Assembly (NCBI RefSeq): GCF_011806525.1
Contig: NZ_JAAVKI010000005.1
Coordinates: forward strand, 1 to 64,000
Origin: Thalassospira sp. HF15
GTDB taxonomy: Bacteria; Pseudomonadota; Alphaproteobacteria; Rhodospirillales; Thalassospiraceae
Direction: 5' to 3'
Length of the DNA stretch: 64,000 nt
The position numbers and the translations under genes were made by a program. The notes under the pieces are model-generated. The model was not told the DNA's origin, did no database searches, and worked only from the letters and a program-made list of their open reading frames with translations. Shown one piece after another: positions 35,759-43,676 of the stretch (position 1 is the stretch's first letter; each line of letters begins with the position of its first letter).

Positions 35759-36298
35759 ATGTCCAGTTCTATGGATTTCGCGCCTGGCGATCCCACCTTG
35801 ATGCTGACCGTGCTTCGCAGCGCCGAGGCTAATCTTGATCGCAGCATGTTGCTGCGCCGTGTCTTATCCCTTTTTTGCACTGATGATTACGGCAATCAAA
35901 TTGCCATTGAAGACAGTCCAGAGCTGCAGCGCCGGATCGACAGTGCCATTGCCCACCTCAAACTGGCCGGACTGATCCGCGTGACAGCTGGCGACGAACT
36001 TTCGATCACCTCGCTTGGCACCGCCATGATGATGGCCTACCCGCTTGGCATTGATGACGGTGTGCTGTGCTCCCTGCCGGCCTTCCGCAACAGCATCTAT
36101 GAAACCCATGCCCCGGTGGTTCAGGAACGCCATCTGCCAAACTCGGCTTATGGGTCGGGTTTCTCGGCTGGTATTGATGCCCACCGTCTGACTGAAAACC
36201 CTTATCCCTCTGACTCCCGCGACCACGAAGACTGGTTGATGGGCTGGGACGAGGCCCTTGATCAGGCCAAACGCGAAGCGGAAACGCTTGTAAACTGA
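35759..36298 (+). CDS. Winged-helix / ribosome modulation factor (RMF) fusion protein
   Basis: 179 residues from ATG 35759 with GGAGG upstream. Residues about 12-95 look like a winged helix: two helices, then HLKLAGLIRVTAGDELSITS and LGTAM, as in the N-terminal domain of Mrr-like proteins. Residues about 129-172 match the RMF pattern: GFSAGID, then NPYP, then WLMGWDEAL, against G-Y-x-A-G-I, C-P-Y and W-L-x-G-W-x-E-A in E. coli RMF. Free-standing RMF is about 55 residues and drives 100S ribosome dimer formation. Here the same element sits behind a DNA- or RNA-binding-like domain. Function is inferred; it could be a ribosome-state sensor or a regulator. Confidence 0.75.
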   Translation: MSSSMDFAPGDPTLMLTVLRSAEANLDRSMLLRRVLSLFCTDDYGNQIAIEDSPELQRRIDSAIAHLKLAGLIRVTAGDELSITSLGTAMMMAYPLGIDDGVLCSLPAFRNSIYETHAPVVQERHLPNSAYGSGFSAGIDAHRLTENPYPSDSRDHEDWLMGWDEALDQAKREAETLVN

Positions 36299-36627
36299 TC
36301 CCCGCACTGCCAATCGGCATCGCGGCCAAAGATGTGCGACCGGCACCTTGAAAAGGACTTTACGGTGCTGTGATTTGATGACCCGGCCATGCCGGACCTG
36401 CCGTGCAAACCTGTGTAACGGCCAAAACCTGCCCGTTTGACCCGCAACGCTGGCAAAAGGCCACCGTCACTGCGCACCAAACCCGGGCAGCGAACCTTTG
36501 CCACTCTGATCCCAAATTCCTGAAAACATCGCACACATGTCGGCTAACGCAGGCGCGTAAACCCATGCGATTACAGCCACCGCCACGTGACCAATCTGAA
36601 TATGATGTTCAGAGAAAAACCGGGAAA
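36299..36627. other. Intergenic gap, nothing recognised
   Basis: 329 bases between convergent genes. One plus-strand frame (36403-36669) exists but lacks a ribosome site and a recognisable pattern. No repeat or RNA is seen. Confidence 0.4.
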
Positions 36628-36927
36628 TCAGTGATCAGAAGAACGATCAGGCTCAGGCGCGAAAATTGAAACCACATTATTCTCGACGCGTTCGGCGGAT
36701 GCTGTTTCCTCGCCCGTCGATTTCTCCGCCGCCGGATCGCTGGCATCGGCGACATCCACACGCTTGTGCCCGTCATGCTGCTTGTCAGCGTTCTTGCGTT
36801 CCTGATCGGTCAAACTGCGCTCGCCACGCGTTCGGCCATGCAAGGCACGATTTTGATCGGCCTTGCGCGCCTTTTCATCACGTTGTTTTTGTTTGCGTGC
36901 CTGACGCAGATTGACGAGATCGCCCAT
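36628..36927 (-). CDS. DUF4169-family small protein
   Basis: 99 residues. The start MGDLVNLRQARKQKQRDEKA and the later NRALHGRTRGER and DGHKRVDV blocks match the short, highly charged DUF4169 proteins of alphaproteobacteria. The C-terminal 40 residues are variable and acidic. The function of the family is unknown. ATG 36927 is conserved with the family start. Confidence 0.85.
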   Translation of the reverse strand: MGDLVNLRQARKQKQRDEKARKADQNRALHGRTRGERSLTDQERKNADKQHDGHKRVDVADASDPAAEKSTGEETASAERVENNVVSIFAPEPDRSSDH

Positions 36928-36980
36928 GTGACTCTTCTGTTTGCAAGCTTGCCAAATGCGGCGAAGCCCAAAATAAAAAC

Positions 36981-37006
36981 GGGCGCTTCGATATCCCGAA
37001 GCGCCC
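36981..37006 (-). terminator. Terminator of the OmpA-like lipoprotein gene
   Basis: GGGCGCTTCG, loop ATATCC, CGAAGCGCCC, followed on the minus strand by GTTTTTATTTT. Confidence 0.9.
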
Positions 37007-37043
37007 GCCAGCCGTTCTTAAAATCCGTTTTGTCCGTTTGGAC

Positions 37044-38165
37044 TTAGCGCACGAAGACGTGCACCTCGTTGGACGAAACTGATGCGCTGGTCGCATCGGA
37101 AGCACGCACGCGCGAGCTTGGCATGCCCATATCGGTCAGGGACCGAAGAACTGCCTGCGCGTTACGCTTGGATTTGTTGGCGTTCAGCGCAACCTGCGCC
37201 GGGGTACCACGATTCGGCGTTACCGCAACCACGTCAAAGCTTGCCTGCGGACGGCGTTCCAGAACACGGTTGACCGCGTTATAAAGCGCCTGTTCGTACT
37301 TCACGCTGGCCGAATCAAAGCGAATGACAACAAGCGGACGCTCGCTCGGTGCGGCAGCCATACGCTGACCGCTTGATGCCGGAGCAGCCTGTGACTGGAA
37401 AACACGCTTGGAAAAGGAATCCCCGAAGATCTCGCCGTTTTTGACAGCCAGAGCCAGCGCATTGAGGTTCGCACGCTCGGTGCTGACATAAGACGTCTGA
37501 CGGGCAAGGCTTTCGCTGATTTCATTGAGAAGACGGTCAATCAGCACCGTGGTGCGGTTGGTTTCGTCTTCAAGCAGGGCCAGCTGACGGTGGTCTTCGT
37601 CAACAGCGCCTGAAACCTGATAGGCTGAACGAACCGACTCAAGCAGGAAGGTCGACAGCGTGCTGTCGGCGGCAACCTTGTTGGCCAGCGAGTTCAACGC
37701 GGCAATATCGTCATTCACACGGTCGAGTTCGCCCTGTGCGGTGTTCCACTGCTGCACCAGAACCGGGTTACCCGGGGTCGTGCCAACCTGCAGACGGGCG
37801 CTGATCGCTGCCACAGTGCCATGATAGGCCTGCGAATGCGCAACGGTTTGTCCACGCAGCTGCTGCAACTCATTGCTATGATTGTTCAAAGCCGCCTTCA
37901 GACGGTTGAGCTCCTGCTGCATGTTCTCGACTTTGGAACCGACAAAGGTTCCGGTCTGAGACACACCCGTCAGCGGTTCCGTGCTTGCAGCAACGTCATA
38001 GCTGGTGATGGCATCGGCACTGGCGGGCTGGGAAGCAACTGCAGTTTCCTGCGTCGTTTCCTCTTCTCCGGCAAGTGTCGGCCACAGGGCCTCAGAAGAA
38101 AAAGAACATCCCCCCAGCATCAGGGCGGTGCCGATTACGGCGAGGTAGGTTTTACGAACGGCCAT
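37044..38165 (-). CDS. Lipoprotein with coiled coil and OmpA-like C-terminus
   Basis: 373 residues. The signal peptide ends at LMLGGC, so Cys20 is the likely lipidation site. A Thr/Ser/Glu-rich linker is followed by a long coiled coil (about 75-235, VENMQQELNRLKAALNNHSN onwards). The C-terminal domain (about 275-373) has VIRFDSASVKYEQALYNAV and KSKRNAQAVLRSLTDMGMPS, a shortened OmpA/MotB-like pattern. It is probably an outer-membrane or inner-membrane lipoprotein that reaches peptidoglycan. The terminator at 36981 lies downstream. Confidence 0.82.
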   Translation of the reverse strand: MAVRKTYLAVIGTALMLGGCSFSSEALWPTLAGEEETTQETAVASQPASADAITSYDVAASTEPLTGVSQTGTFVGSKVENMQQELNRLKAALNNHSNELQQLRGQTVAHSQAYHGTVAAISARLQVGTTPGNPVLVQQWNTAQGELDRVNDDIAALNSLANKVAADSTLSTFLLESVRSAYQVSGAVDEDHRQLALLEDETNRTTVLIDRLLNEISESLARQTSYVSTERANLNALALAVKNGEIFGDSFSKRVFQSQAAPASSGQRMAAAPSERPLVVIRFDSASVKYEQALYNAVNRVLERRPQASFDVVAVTPNRGTPAQVALNANKSKRNAQAVLRSLTDMGMPSSRVRASDATSASVSSNEVHVFVR

Positions 38166-38502
38166 TTCGATCTATTACCTAAGTAGAAATATGCGAATCT
38201 CCCTGGGCCTGCCTTTTTATCTAGGTGAAACAAGCCCCTGCTCCCCCGGGATTGAAAGCATCTTAGTCTACGACCACTTATGGAACAAGACGCATTTGCC
38301 CCTTTTTTGCCGAGTCTTGTCCTTATTCACTTCAAACCGGACAAAGCCGGGCAAATCAGAGGCGTAGCAGTCAGGCAAACCGCGCCTTACGAAAAAATGG
38401 CAAAATTTCAAATTTACTACTTGCAATGACCTGCGCGTTTGCATAAGTTCCGCTCCGCCGACGGGGAGAAGTCCTTTGCAAACCGCCGGAAAATAAGGCA
38501 AA
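38166..38502. other. Gap before the tRNA-Arg pair
   Basis: 337 bases. The left end is the promoter region of the minus-strand lipoprotein gene; the right end must carry the tRNA-Arg promoter. No gene or further RNA is seen. Confidence 0.4.
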
Positions 38503-38579
38503 GCGCCCGTAGCTCAGCTGGATAGAGCATTTGACTACGAATCAAAAGGCCGGGAGTTCGAATCTTCCCGGGCGCGCCA
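38503..38579 (+). tRNA. tRNA-Arg (anticodon ACG), copy 1, CCA encoded
   Basis: A 77-base class I tRNA. The acceptor stem GCGCCCG pairs with CGGGCGC, the D-arm is AGCTCAGCTGGATAGAGC, the anticodon stem-loop TTTGA-CTACGAA-TCAAA has anticodon ACG, and the T-loop is TTCGAAT. It ends in encoded CCA. The first A of the anticodon would be read as inosine after TadA editing in bacteria. Confidence 0.97.
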
Positions 38580-38582
38580 TTG

Positions 38583-38612
38583 AAAGGCTCGACGTTATCG
38601 CGTCGAGCCTTT
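38583..38612 (+). terminator. Hairpin after tRNA-Arg copy 1
   Basis: AAAGGCTCGACG, loop TTATCG, CGTCGAGCCTTT, a 12-bp stem followed by GCCTTTT. It lies between the two tRNA genes, so copy 2 may need its own promoter or read-through. Confidence 0.8.
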
Positions 38613-38633
38613 GCCTTTTATACAAGTCAAAAA

Positions 38634-38710
38634 GCGCCCGTAGCTCAGCTGGATAGAGCATCTGACTACGAATCAGAAGGCCGGAGGTTCGAATCCTTCC
38701 GGGCGCGCCA
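38634..38710 (+). tRNA. tRNA-Arg (anticodon ACG), copy 2, CCA encoded
   Basis: A 77-base tRNA with the same acceptor stem, D-arm and anticodon as copy 1. It differs in the anticodon stem (TCTGA/TCAGA against TTTGA/TCAAA) and in the T-stem. The anticodon-stem change is compensatory, which shows that both copies fold. Confidence 0.97.
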
Positions 38711-38713
38711 GTC

Positions 38714-38743
38714 AAAGGCCCGACGTTAACGCGTCGGGCCTTT
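38714..38743 (+). terminator. Terminator after tRNA-Arg copy 2
   Basis: AAAGGCCCGACG, loop TTAACG, CGTCGGGCCTTT, followed by GTGTTTT. It is a near twin of the hairpin after copy 1. Confidence 0.88.
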
Positions 38744-38910
38744 GTGTTTTGCCCCACTCACGTCGCATCCCTTTGTTTGCATTTGTGCTCTGTGAACAAG
38801 GCCACAGCAAATCGACGATCCGGGCACGTTATGGCTGTTTGACACCGCCTGTCCCTTGCGAAGACCACCCTGCCGTTCATATCCAGATGCAATAGTGACA
38901 GGAGGAAGAA

Positions 38911-39702
38911 ATGGATATTGGCAAACTACTTGGCGATGTTTTGGGATCTGGCAACGCGAACACGTCCGGTGGCGGTGGTGGTATGCTCGGCAAAATCGCC
39001 CAAAGTGCCCAAAGTGCAGGTGTGTCGTCACAAGGCGCCTCCAACGCAACCAAGGGCATCGGCAATATGTTGGGTAACGGTGTTGGCGGCGGGTTGGTCG
39101 GTGGCGCAATATCGGGCGGCCTGATGTCTGCTGTGCTTGGCTCCAAGAAAGGTCGCAAAATGGGCGGCAAGGTGCTTGCCTATGGCGGGACAGCACTGGT
39201 GGCAGGCCTCGCCTATAAGGCTTGGCGCGACTACCGCAATAACCAGCCGCCATCCGATCACAGTCAGGATGCAGATCTTGCAAATGTCCCGGTCGATAGC
39301 GGTTTTGCCCCCGATCATGAGCCCGACGCCAACCAAATGGATTTCCGATTGTCGCTTGTCCGCGCGATGATCGCGGCAGCCAAATCCGATGGGCACATTG
39401 ATCAAACCGAACATGCCCGGATTTCTGAACAGATTGCAGCACTGCAACTTGGCCCCGAAGAAAAAGCCTTTCTGTTCGATGCCTTCTCGGCCGACGCCGA
39501 CCCCATCGAAATCGCGAAACTCGCCAAGACCGAGGAACAGTCAGCGGAACTTTATCTTGTCTCCAATCTGGTGATTGATCCCGACGATCCCGCTGAAATG
39601 CAATATCTCGAAAGGCTAAGCGACGGGTTGCGCCTGTCAAACGACCTGCGCCAGCACCTTGATTTTCAGGTGCAAAACGCACGTCATCACAACGCAACCT
39701 GA
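38911..39702 (+). CDS. DUF533 / TerB-like inner membrane protein
   Basis: 263 residues from ATG 38911 with AGGAGG upstream. The Gly-rich N-terminal half (GGGGGMLGKIAQSAQSAG, GGGLVGGAISGGLMSAVLGS) and a KVLAYGGTALVAGLAYKAW segment are typical of DUF533 (YebE-like) proteins. The C-terminal TerB-like helical domain (about 143-263) shows RAMIAAAKSDGHIDQTEHAR and LAKTEEQSAELYLVS. It is probably membrane-associated; the physiological role is poorly known. Confidence 0.9.
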   Translation: MDIGKLLGDVLGSGNANTSGGGGGMLGKIAQSAQSAGVSSQGASNATKGIGNMLGNGVGGGLVGGAISGGLMSAVLGSKKGRKMGGKVLAYGGTALVAGLAYKAWRDYRNNQPPSDHSQDADLANVPVDSGFAPDHEPDANQMDFRLSLVRAMIAAAKSDGHIDQTEHARISEQIAALQLGPEEKAFLFDAFSADADPIEIAKLAKTEEQSAELYLVSNLVIDPDDPAEMQYLERLSDGLRLSNDLRQHLDFQVQNARHHNAT

Positions 39703-39750
39703 ACGCCCGCCAGCAAGCCTGTGTTTTGCAACCAACATCCGAACATATAA

Positions 39751-39778
39751 AAGCCCGGTGCGTTTCCACACCGGGCTT
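39751..39778. terminator. Bidirectional terminator between DUF533 and fasciclin genes
   Basis: AAGCCCGGTG pairs with CACCGGGCTT across an 8-base loop, followed on the plus strand by CTTTTTTT. Confidence 0.9.
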
Positions 39779-39803
39779 CTTTTTTTGTCTCGTTGTACTG
39801 GGC

Positions 39804-40292
39804 TTACATGCCCGGCATGATCACGGTGTCGATCACGTGAATCACACCGTTGTCAGCCTCGACATCAGCACTAACCACCGTGGCTTCATCAACCATCACA
39901 CCGCTGGTGGCATCGACATCAATGCTGTCACCCTGGACACTGGCAACCATCATTTCCTTGCCTGCGATATCCCCGGACATCACTTTGCCCGGCACCACAT
40001 GATAGGTCAGGATCGAAACAAGCTTGTCCTTGTTTTCCGGTTTCAGAAGATCCTCAACAGTTCCGGCCGGAAGCTTGGCAAAGGCTTCATCTGTCGGGGC
40101 AAACACCGTAAACGGACCTTCTCCTTTAAGCGTATCGACAAGACCGGCGGCCTTGACGGCAGCCACAAGCGTATTGAAAGAGCCCGCAGCAACGGCAGTA
40201 TCAACGATGTCAGCTGCTTTGGCGGACATGGCACCAAAGGTAAGGCTGGCAGCGGTCGCAACGGCAATGAGAGACGATTTAATCGCAGACAT
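39804..40292 (-). CDS. Secreted fasciclin-domain protein
   Basis: 162 residues from ATG 40292 (AGGAG upstream); the frame is open further upstream without support. The signal peptide ends at SAKA. A single FAS1 domain follows: [46 protein letters not shown] and a C-terminal [14 protein letters not shown]. Bacterial FAS1 proteins of this type are small secreted or periplasmic adhesion-like proteins. Confidence 0.95.
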   Translation of the reverse strand: MSAIKSSLIAVATAASLTFGAMSAKAADIVDTAVAAGSFNTLVAAVKAAGLVDTLKGEGPFTVFAPTDEAFAKLPAGTVEDLLKPENKDKLVSILTYHVVPGKVMSGDIAGKEMMVASVQGDSIDVDATSGVMVDEATVVSADVEADNGVIHVIDTVIMPGM

Positions 40293-40556
40293 GGTCTTAA
40301 TCTCCTGTTGACCAACGTTAAGTTTAAACGTCGAATTGTTGCTGTCACACGAAGCCATACGCCCCATCAGCACGCGTCAGTTCAATCATATGATTGTGAT
40401 GACGATGGCCCCATCCAATCACCTGTTCACAACGTACTCGGCCCTTCGTGCGCAGCGATTTCAGGACAAAATCACTGCACCTCGGTTCGCTGCGGTGTTA
40501 TGGTCTGCTGATCACAAGGGCAAAGCCCGATAAGGGACCTAGGAGGAAGCGCACCA

Positions 40557-41078
40557 ATGAATGCCAACACCCGGATCACCATTTCCTGCGATGACCGCGT
40601 CGGTTTGATTTCCGATATCACCGGGCGGCTATTTGATATCGGCACCAATCTTGGTCCGACGTCCTTTTCACTCGAAGGCGGTGTTGCCAGGTTCGAAACC
40701 ACTTGCGAACTTCCCGAAGATTGCCCGATTGCCGAATGTGAAACCGGCCTGCGTGAACTCGCGCTTGAAAATGCCGACATCACGGTCGAAACCATCGCCG
40801 CCGCGCCGGAGCTGACCACCGCACCGGGGGCCACCCATCTGATTGAATGTTCGGGAATTGATCAGCCTGGCCTGATCGCGCGTCTGTCGGAAATCTTTAT
40901 CGAATATAATGCCAACATCGTGCGTCTGGCAGCATCGGCAACCGACGAAAAGGATGCGCGGATCTACACCCTGCGCTTTGCGGTTGCCATTCCGCCGGAA
41001 CGTGCCGCCAACTGCTTGGCAACCCTTGCCAATACGGCGGGCTCCATGCGCCTCGTCTTCAAGTTCGACGAACTCTAG
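40557..41078 (+). CDS. ACT-domain regulator, GcvR-like
   Basis: 173 residues made of two ACT domains: RITISCDDRVGLISDITGRL in the first and LIECSGIDQPGLIARLSEIF in the second. This arrangement matches the glycine cleavage repressor family, which has no DNA-binding motif of its own and acts through protein partners. AGGAGGAAG precedes ATG 40557. No glycine cleavage gene lies in the window, so the role is uncertain. Confidence 0.88.
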   Translation: MNANTRITISCDDRVGLISDITGRLFDIGTNLGPTSFSLEGGVARFETTCELPEDCPIAECETGLRELALENADITVETIAAAPELTTAPGATHLIECSGIDQPGLIARLSEIFIEYNANIVRLAASATDEKDARIYTLRFAVAIPPERAANCLATLANTAGSMRLVFKFDEL

Positions 41079-41084
41079 GCTTGG

Positions 41085-42245
41085 CTAAATCACCACGCGG
41101 TTCCGACCGGATTGCTTTGCCTGATAAAGCTTCTGGTCGGCACTTTTCAGCACCGCCCACGGATCGGTGGTTTCCTCATCACGTTCGCACACACCAACTG
41201 AAATGGTGACGGATACGGATTTGGATTTTTCCGGCGGGGTGATTTTGTTCTCCGCGATCCGCTTGCGCAACGCATCAAGCGGCTCTTGTGCCCGTTCGGC
41301 ACTGCGCCCGGCAAACAGCACGGCAAACTCTTCACCGCCATAACGGTATGCCTTGCCGCCCCCGCCAACACGTGCGAGTTCGCGTGCAACCTTTTTCAGA
41401 ACGATATCGCCAACATCATGGCCATAGGTGTCGTTGAACTTCTTGAAGTGATCAACATCGAGCATCGCAATCGCATACTGATTGCCAAGTTCCGCCATGG
41501 CATGACCCAGTGCACGCCGCCCCGGCAACCCGGTCAGATCATCAACAAACGCCATCCGCCAAGCTTCCTGCGCCAACCCCGCCAGCACAACACCCGTCGC
41601 GGCCAGATACCCGTACTGAATAACACCGGTTCCCATCACCGTTGCCACATCAATGGCGATGATGGCGGCGGCAAAACTCGTTTCAAGCGGTCTGTGCCGG
41701 ATCAAAAGCAACACCACCGCGATGAACGAAATGATCATCGCCGGATGGGGCATCGCGCCCAGAATGCCGCTACTGACAAAAAAGCGCGTATCGAGCACGC
41801 GATGAAGGGCTGATCCGACATCGGGCTGGCCTGCCAGCATCAACATGACAAATAGCTGCAATCCCAGAACCAGCATCCGGGCAATGCCGCGCGGGTTCAA
41901 AACACCACGCTCCGCCGTAAAGCCCAGCAAAAGCAGATTGATCGGGATCAGATAAAGTGTTGCGATCCGAAGAAACGCCAATCCCTCCGCCGAGATGCCC
42001 GCCCCATTGCCAACCAGCAGCCAATAGCAAACCAACAACAGCAACATGACAAAAACCGCACGCCCGCGGTTAAACCACCAGCCAATCGCCCCGCCCAGAA
42101 CCGCCAGCAAAAACGGCCCATATTGCACCAGACCGGCAAGTTCCGCAGGCACCAGTGTTGGTGAAACAGCCAGCACCAGACACGCGCCCAAAATAAGCGC
42201 AGGTGCCAGACCGGCAGAAACAACAATGGAATAAGCGCGACGCAT
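41085..42245 (-). CDS. Membrane diguanylate cyclase
   Basis: 386 residues. Six to seven hydrophobic segments occupy about 1-220 with no recognised sensor family. The GGDEF domain (about 225-386) begins AFVDDLTGLPGRRAL and has MLDVDHFKKFNDTYGHDVGD and an intact RYGGEEF active site. There is no RxxD inhibitory site five residues before it, so product inhibition at that site is not expected. It is convergent with the ACT gene, separated by 6 bases. Confidence 0.93.
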   Translation of the reverse strand: MRRAYSIVVSAGLAPALILGACLVLAVSPTLVPAELAGLVQYGPFLLAVLGGAIGWWFNRGRAVFVMLLLLVCYWLLVGNGAGISAEGLAFLRIATLYLIPINLLLLGFTAERGVLNPRGIARMLVLGLQLFVMLMLAGQPDVGSALHRVLDTRFFVSSGILGAMPHPAMIISFIAVVLLLIRHRPLETSFAAAIIAIDVATVMGTGVIQYGYLAATGVVLAGLAQEAWRMAFVDDLTGLPGRRALGHAMAELGNQYAIAMLDVDHFKKFNDTYGHDVGDIVLKKVARELARVGGGGKAYRYGGEEFAVLFAGRSAERAQEPLDALRKRIAENKITPPEKSKSVSVTISVGVCERDEETTDPWAVLKSADQKLYQAKQSGRNRVVI

Positions 42246-42624
42246 GGGGCGTTCGATACTACCTGCTGATGGGGCCTTAAGGACCCGCTTTTGGCGGCGT
42301 CCCCGGTATCGCCGGTAATCTAACGGCAGTCCGGTTAAGGGGCTATTGCTTTATCCGGCTTGCATCGAGTTTTTCTTAAATACGGAATATCTGCGTCGAA
42401 AGCACTAGAAGGATAATCGTATTAGGGCTTGCCAGCATTCGCGTCCGCACCATAAGTTACCCACAGGATTACTGCGACGCACAATGATTGCAGACCACAT
42501 AACTGTCACGGCGGCCACGGTACGATCCCGAAAACGGGACGCATAAATACGCCACATGCTTCGCGCGATGATCCGTCGCCTGCGACGCACTGATTGAAAT
42601 GACAGGTTCTGGAGAAACGTTACC
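42246..42624. promoter_or_regulatory. Upstream region of the malyl-CoA lyase gene with direct repeat
   Basis: 379 bases without a gene. CTGCGACGCAC followed closely by TGATTG occurs at 42472-42490 and again at 42580-42596. Between them lies a small stem TCCCG-AAAA-CGGGA. The repeats flank the likely promoter of the lyase, so they may be sites for a regulator. Confidence 0.35.
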
Positions 42625-43611
42625 ATGAGCTTCACCACACCGACCCCGGCCCCGGCACGTCTGAACCGCTCCGAGCTTGCCGTTCCCGGCAGCCGGATCG
42701 AACTGTTTGAAAAGGCCGCAAAATCTAAGGCCGATGCCATTTTCCTTGATCTGGAAGACGCGGTTGCGCCCAGTGACAAGGAACAGGCGCGCAAGAATAT
42801 CATCGAAGCCATCAACGACATCGACTGGGGCGACAAGGTTCTCTCGGTCCGGATCAACGGCCTTGATACCCATTATATGTATCGCGACGTTGTTGATGTG
42901 CTCGAACAGGCTGGTGATCGGCTGGATCTGATCATGATCCCCAAGGTCGGCACTGCTGCGGACGTTTACGCCCTTGATATGATGGCAACCCAGATCGAAA
43001 CCGCCAAGGGCCGCAAAAAACGCATCGGGTTTGAACTGATCATTGAAACCGCGCTCGGCATGCAGAATATCCACGAAATTGCTGCCGGATCACCACGTAA
43101 TGAAAGCCTGCATTTCGGTGTCGCCGATTACGCCGCCTCGACCAAGGCGATGACAACCGGTATTGGCGGCCCGAACCCTCATTATGGCGTTCTGACCGAC
43201 AAGGATGGCGACAATCCGCGTGACTATCACTGGGGGGATATGTGGCACTACGCCATTGCCCGCATGGTGGTTGCGGCGCGGGCCAATGGTCTGCGCCCGA
43301 TTGATGGTCCGTTTGGCGATTTCTCTGATCCCGATGGCTACCGCGCACAAGCCGCCCGCGCCATGGTGCTCGGCTGCGAGGGCAAATGGGCCATCCACCC
43401 AAGCCAGATCGCCCTTTCCAACGAAGTCTATTCGCCGTCGGAAGAAGAAGTCACCAAGGCCAAGCGCATCCTTGAAGCCATGGAAAAGGCCCAGGCCGAA
43501 GGTGCCGGCGCCGTTGCCCTGGATGGCCGTCTGATTGACATCGCGTCGATCAAACAGGCCGAAGTCATGGTCCGACAGGCCGAAGCCATTGCTGCGCGCG
43601 ACGCGGGCTAA
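42625..43611 (+). CDS. mcl1: L-malyl-CoA/beta-methylmalyl-CoA lyase (HpcH/HpaI-citrate lyase family)
   Basis: 328 residues. It closely follows the pattern of Rhodobacter Mcl1: FEKAAKSKADAIFLDLEDAV, NIIEAINDIDWGDKVLSVRI, VVDVLEQAGDRLDLIMIPKV, IDGPFGDFSDPDGYRAQA, GKWAIHPSQIALSNEV and DIASIKQAEVMVRQAE. It cleaves malyl-CoA to acetyl-CoA and glyoxylate, and methylmalyl-CoA to propionyl-CoA and glyoxylate, in the ethylmalonyl-CoA or 3-hydroxypropionate-linked routes. The other pathway genes are not in the window. GGAGAAA precedes ATG 42625, and a terminator follows. Confidence 0.93.
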   Translation: MSFTTPTPAPARLNRSELAVPGSRIELFEKAAKSKADAIFLDLEDAVAPSDKEQARKNIIEAINDIDWGDKVLSVRINGLDTHYMYRDVVDVLEQAGDRLDLIMIPKVGTAADVYALDMMATQIETAKGRKKRIGFELIIETALGMQNIHEIAAGSPRNESLHFGVADYAASTKAMTTGIGGPNPHYGVLTDKDGDNPRDYHWGDMWHYAIARMVVAARANGLRPIDGPFGDFSDPDGYRAQAARAMVLGCEGKWAIHPSQIALSNEVYSPSEEEVTKAKRILEAMEKAQAEGAGAVALDGRLIDIASIKQAEVMVRQAEAIAARDAG

Positions 43612-43635
43612 GCCTTTATAGACAGATCAAAATCG

Positions 43636-43665
43636 AAAGGGCCGGGGTTTCATCTCCGGCCCTTT
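43636..43665. terminator. Terminator of the malyl-CoA lyase gene
   Basis: AAAGGGCCGG pairs with CCGGCCCTTT across a 10-base loop, followed by TTGATTTT. Confidence 0.9.
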
Positions 43666-43676
43666 TTGATTTTCCT

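Noticed and set aside
36403-36669. 88-codon plus-strand frame between the RMF fusion and DUF4169 genes
   Set aside because: No ribosome site, no family pattern, and it overlaps the DUF4169 gene.
38542-38757. Minus-strand frame overlapping both tRNA-Arg genes
   Set aside because: It is made of tRNA complement sequence (APGRIRTSGLLI-type artefact often mis-annotated as protein).
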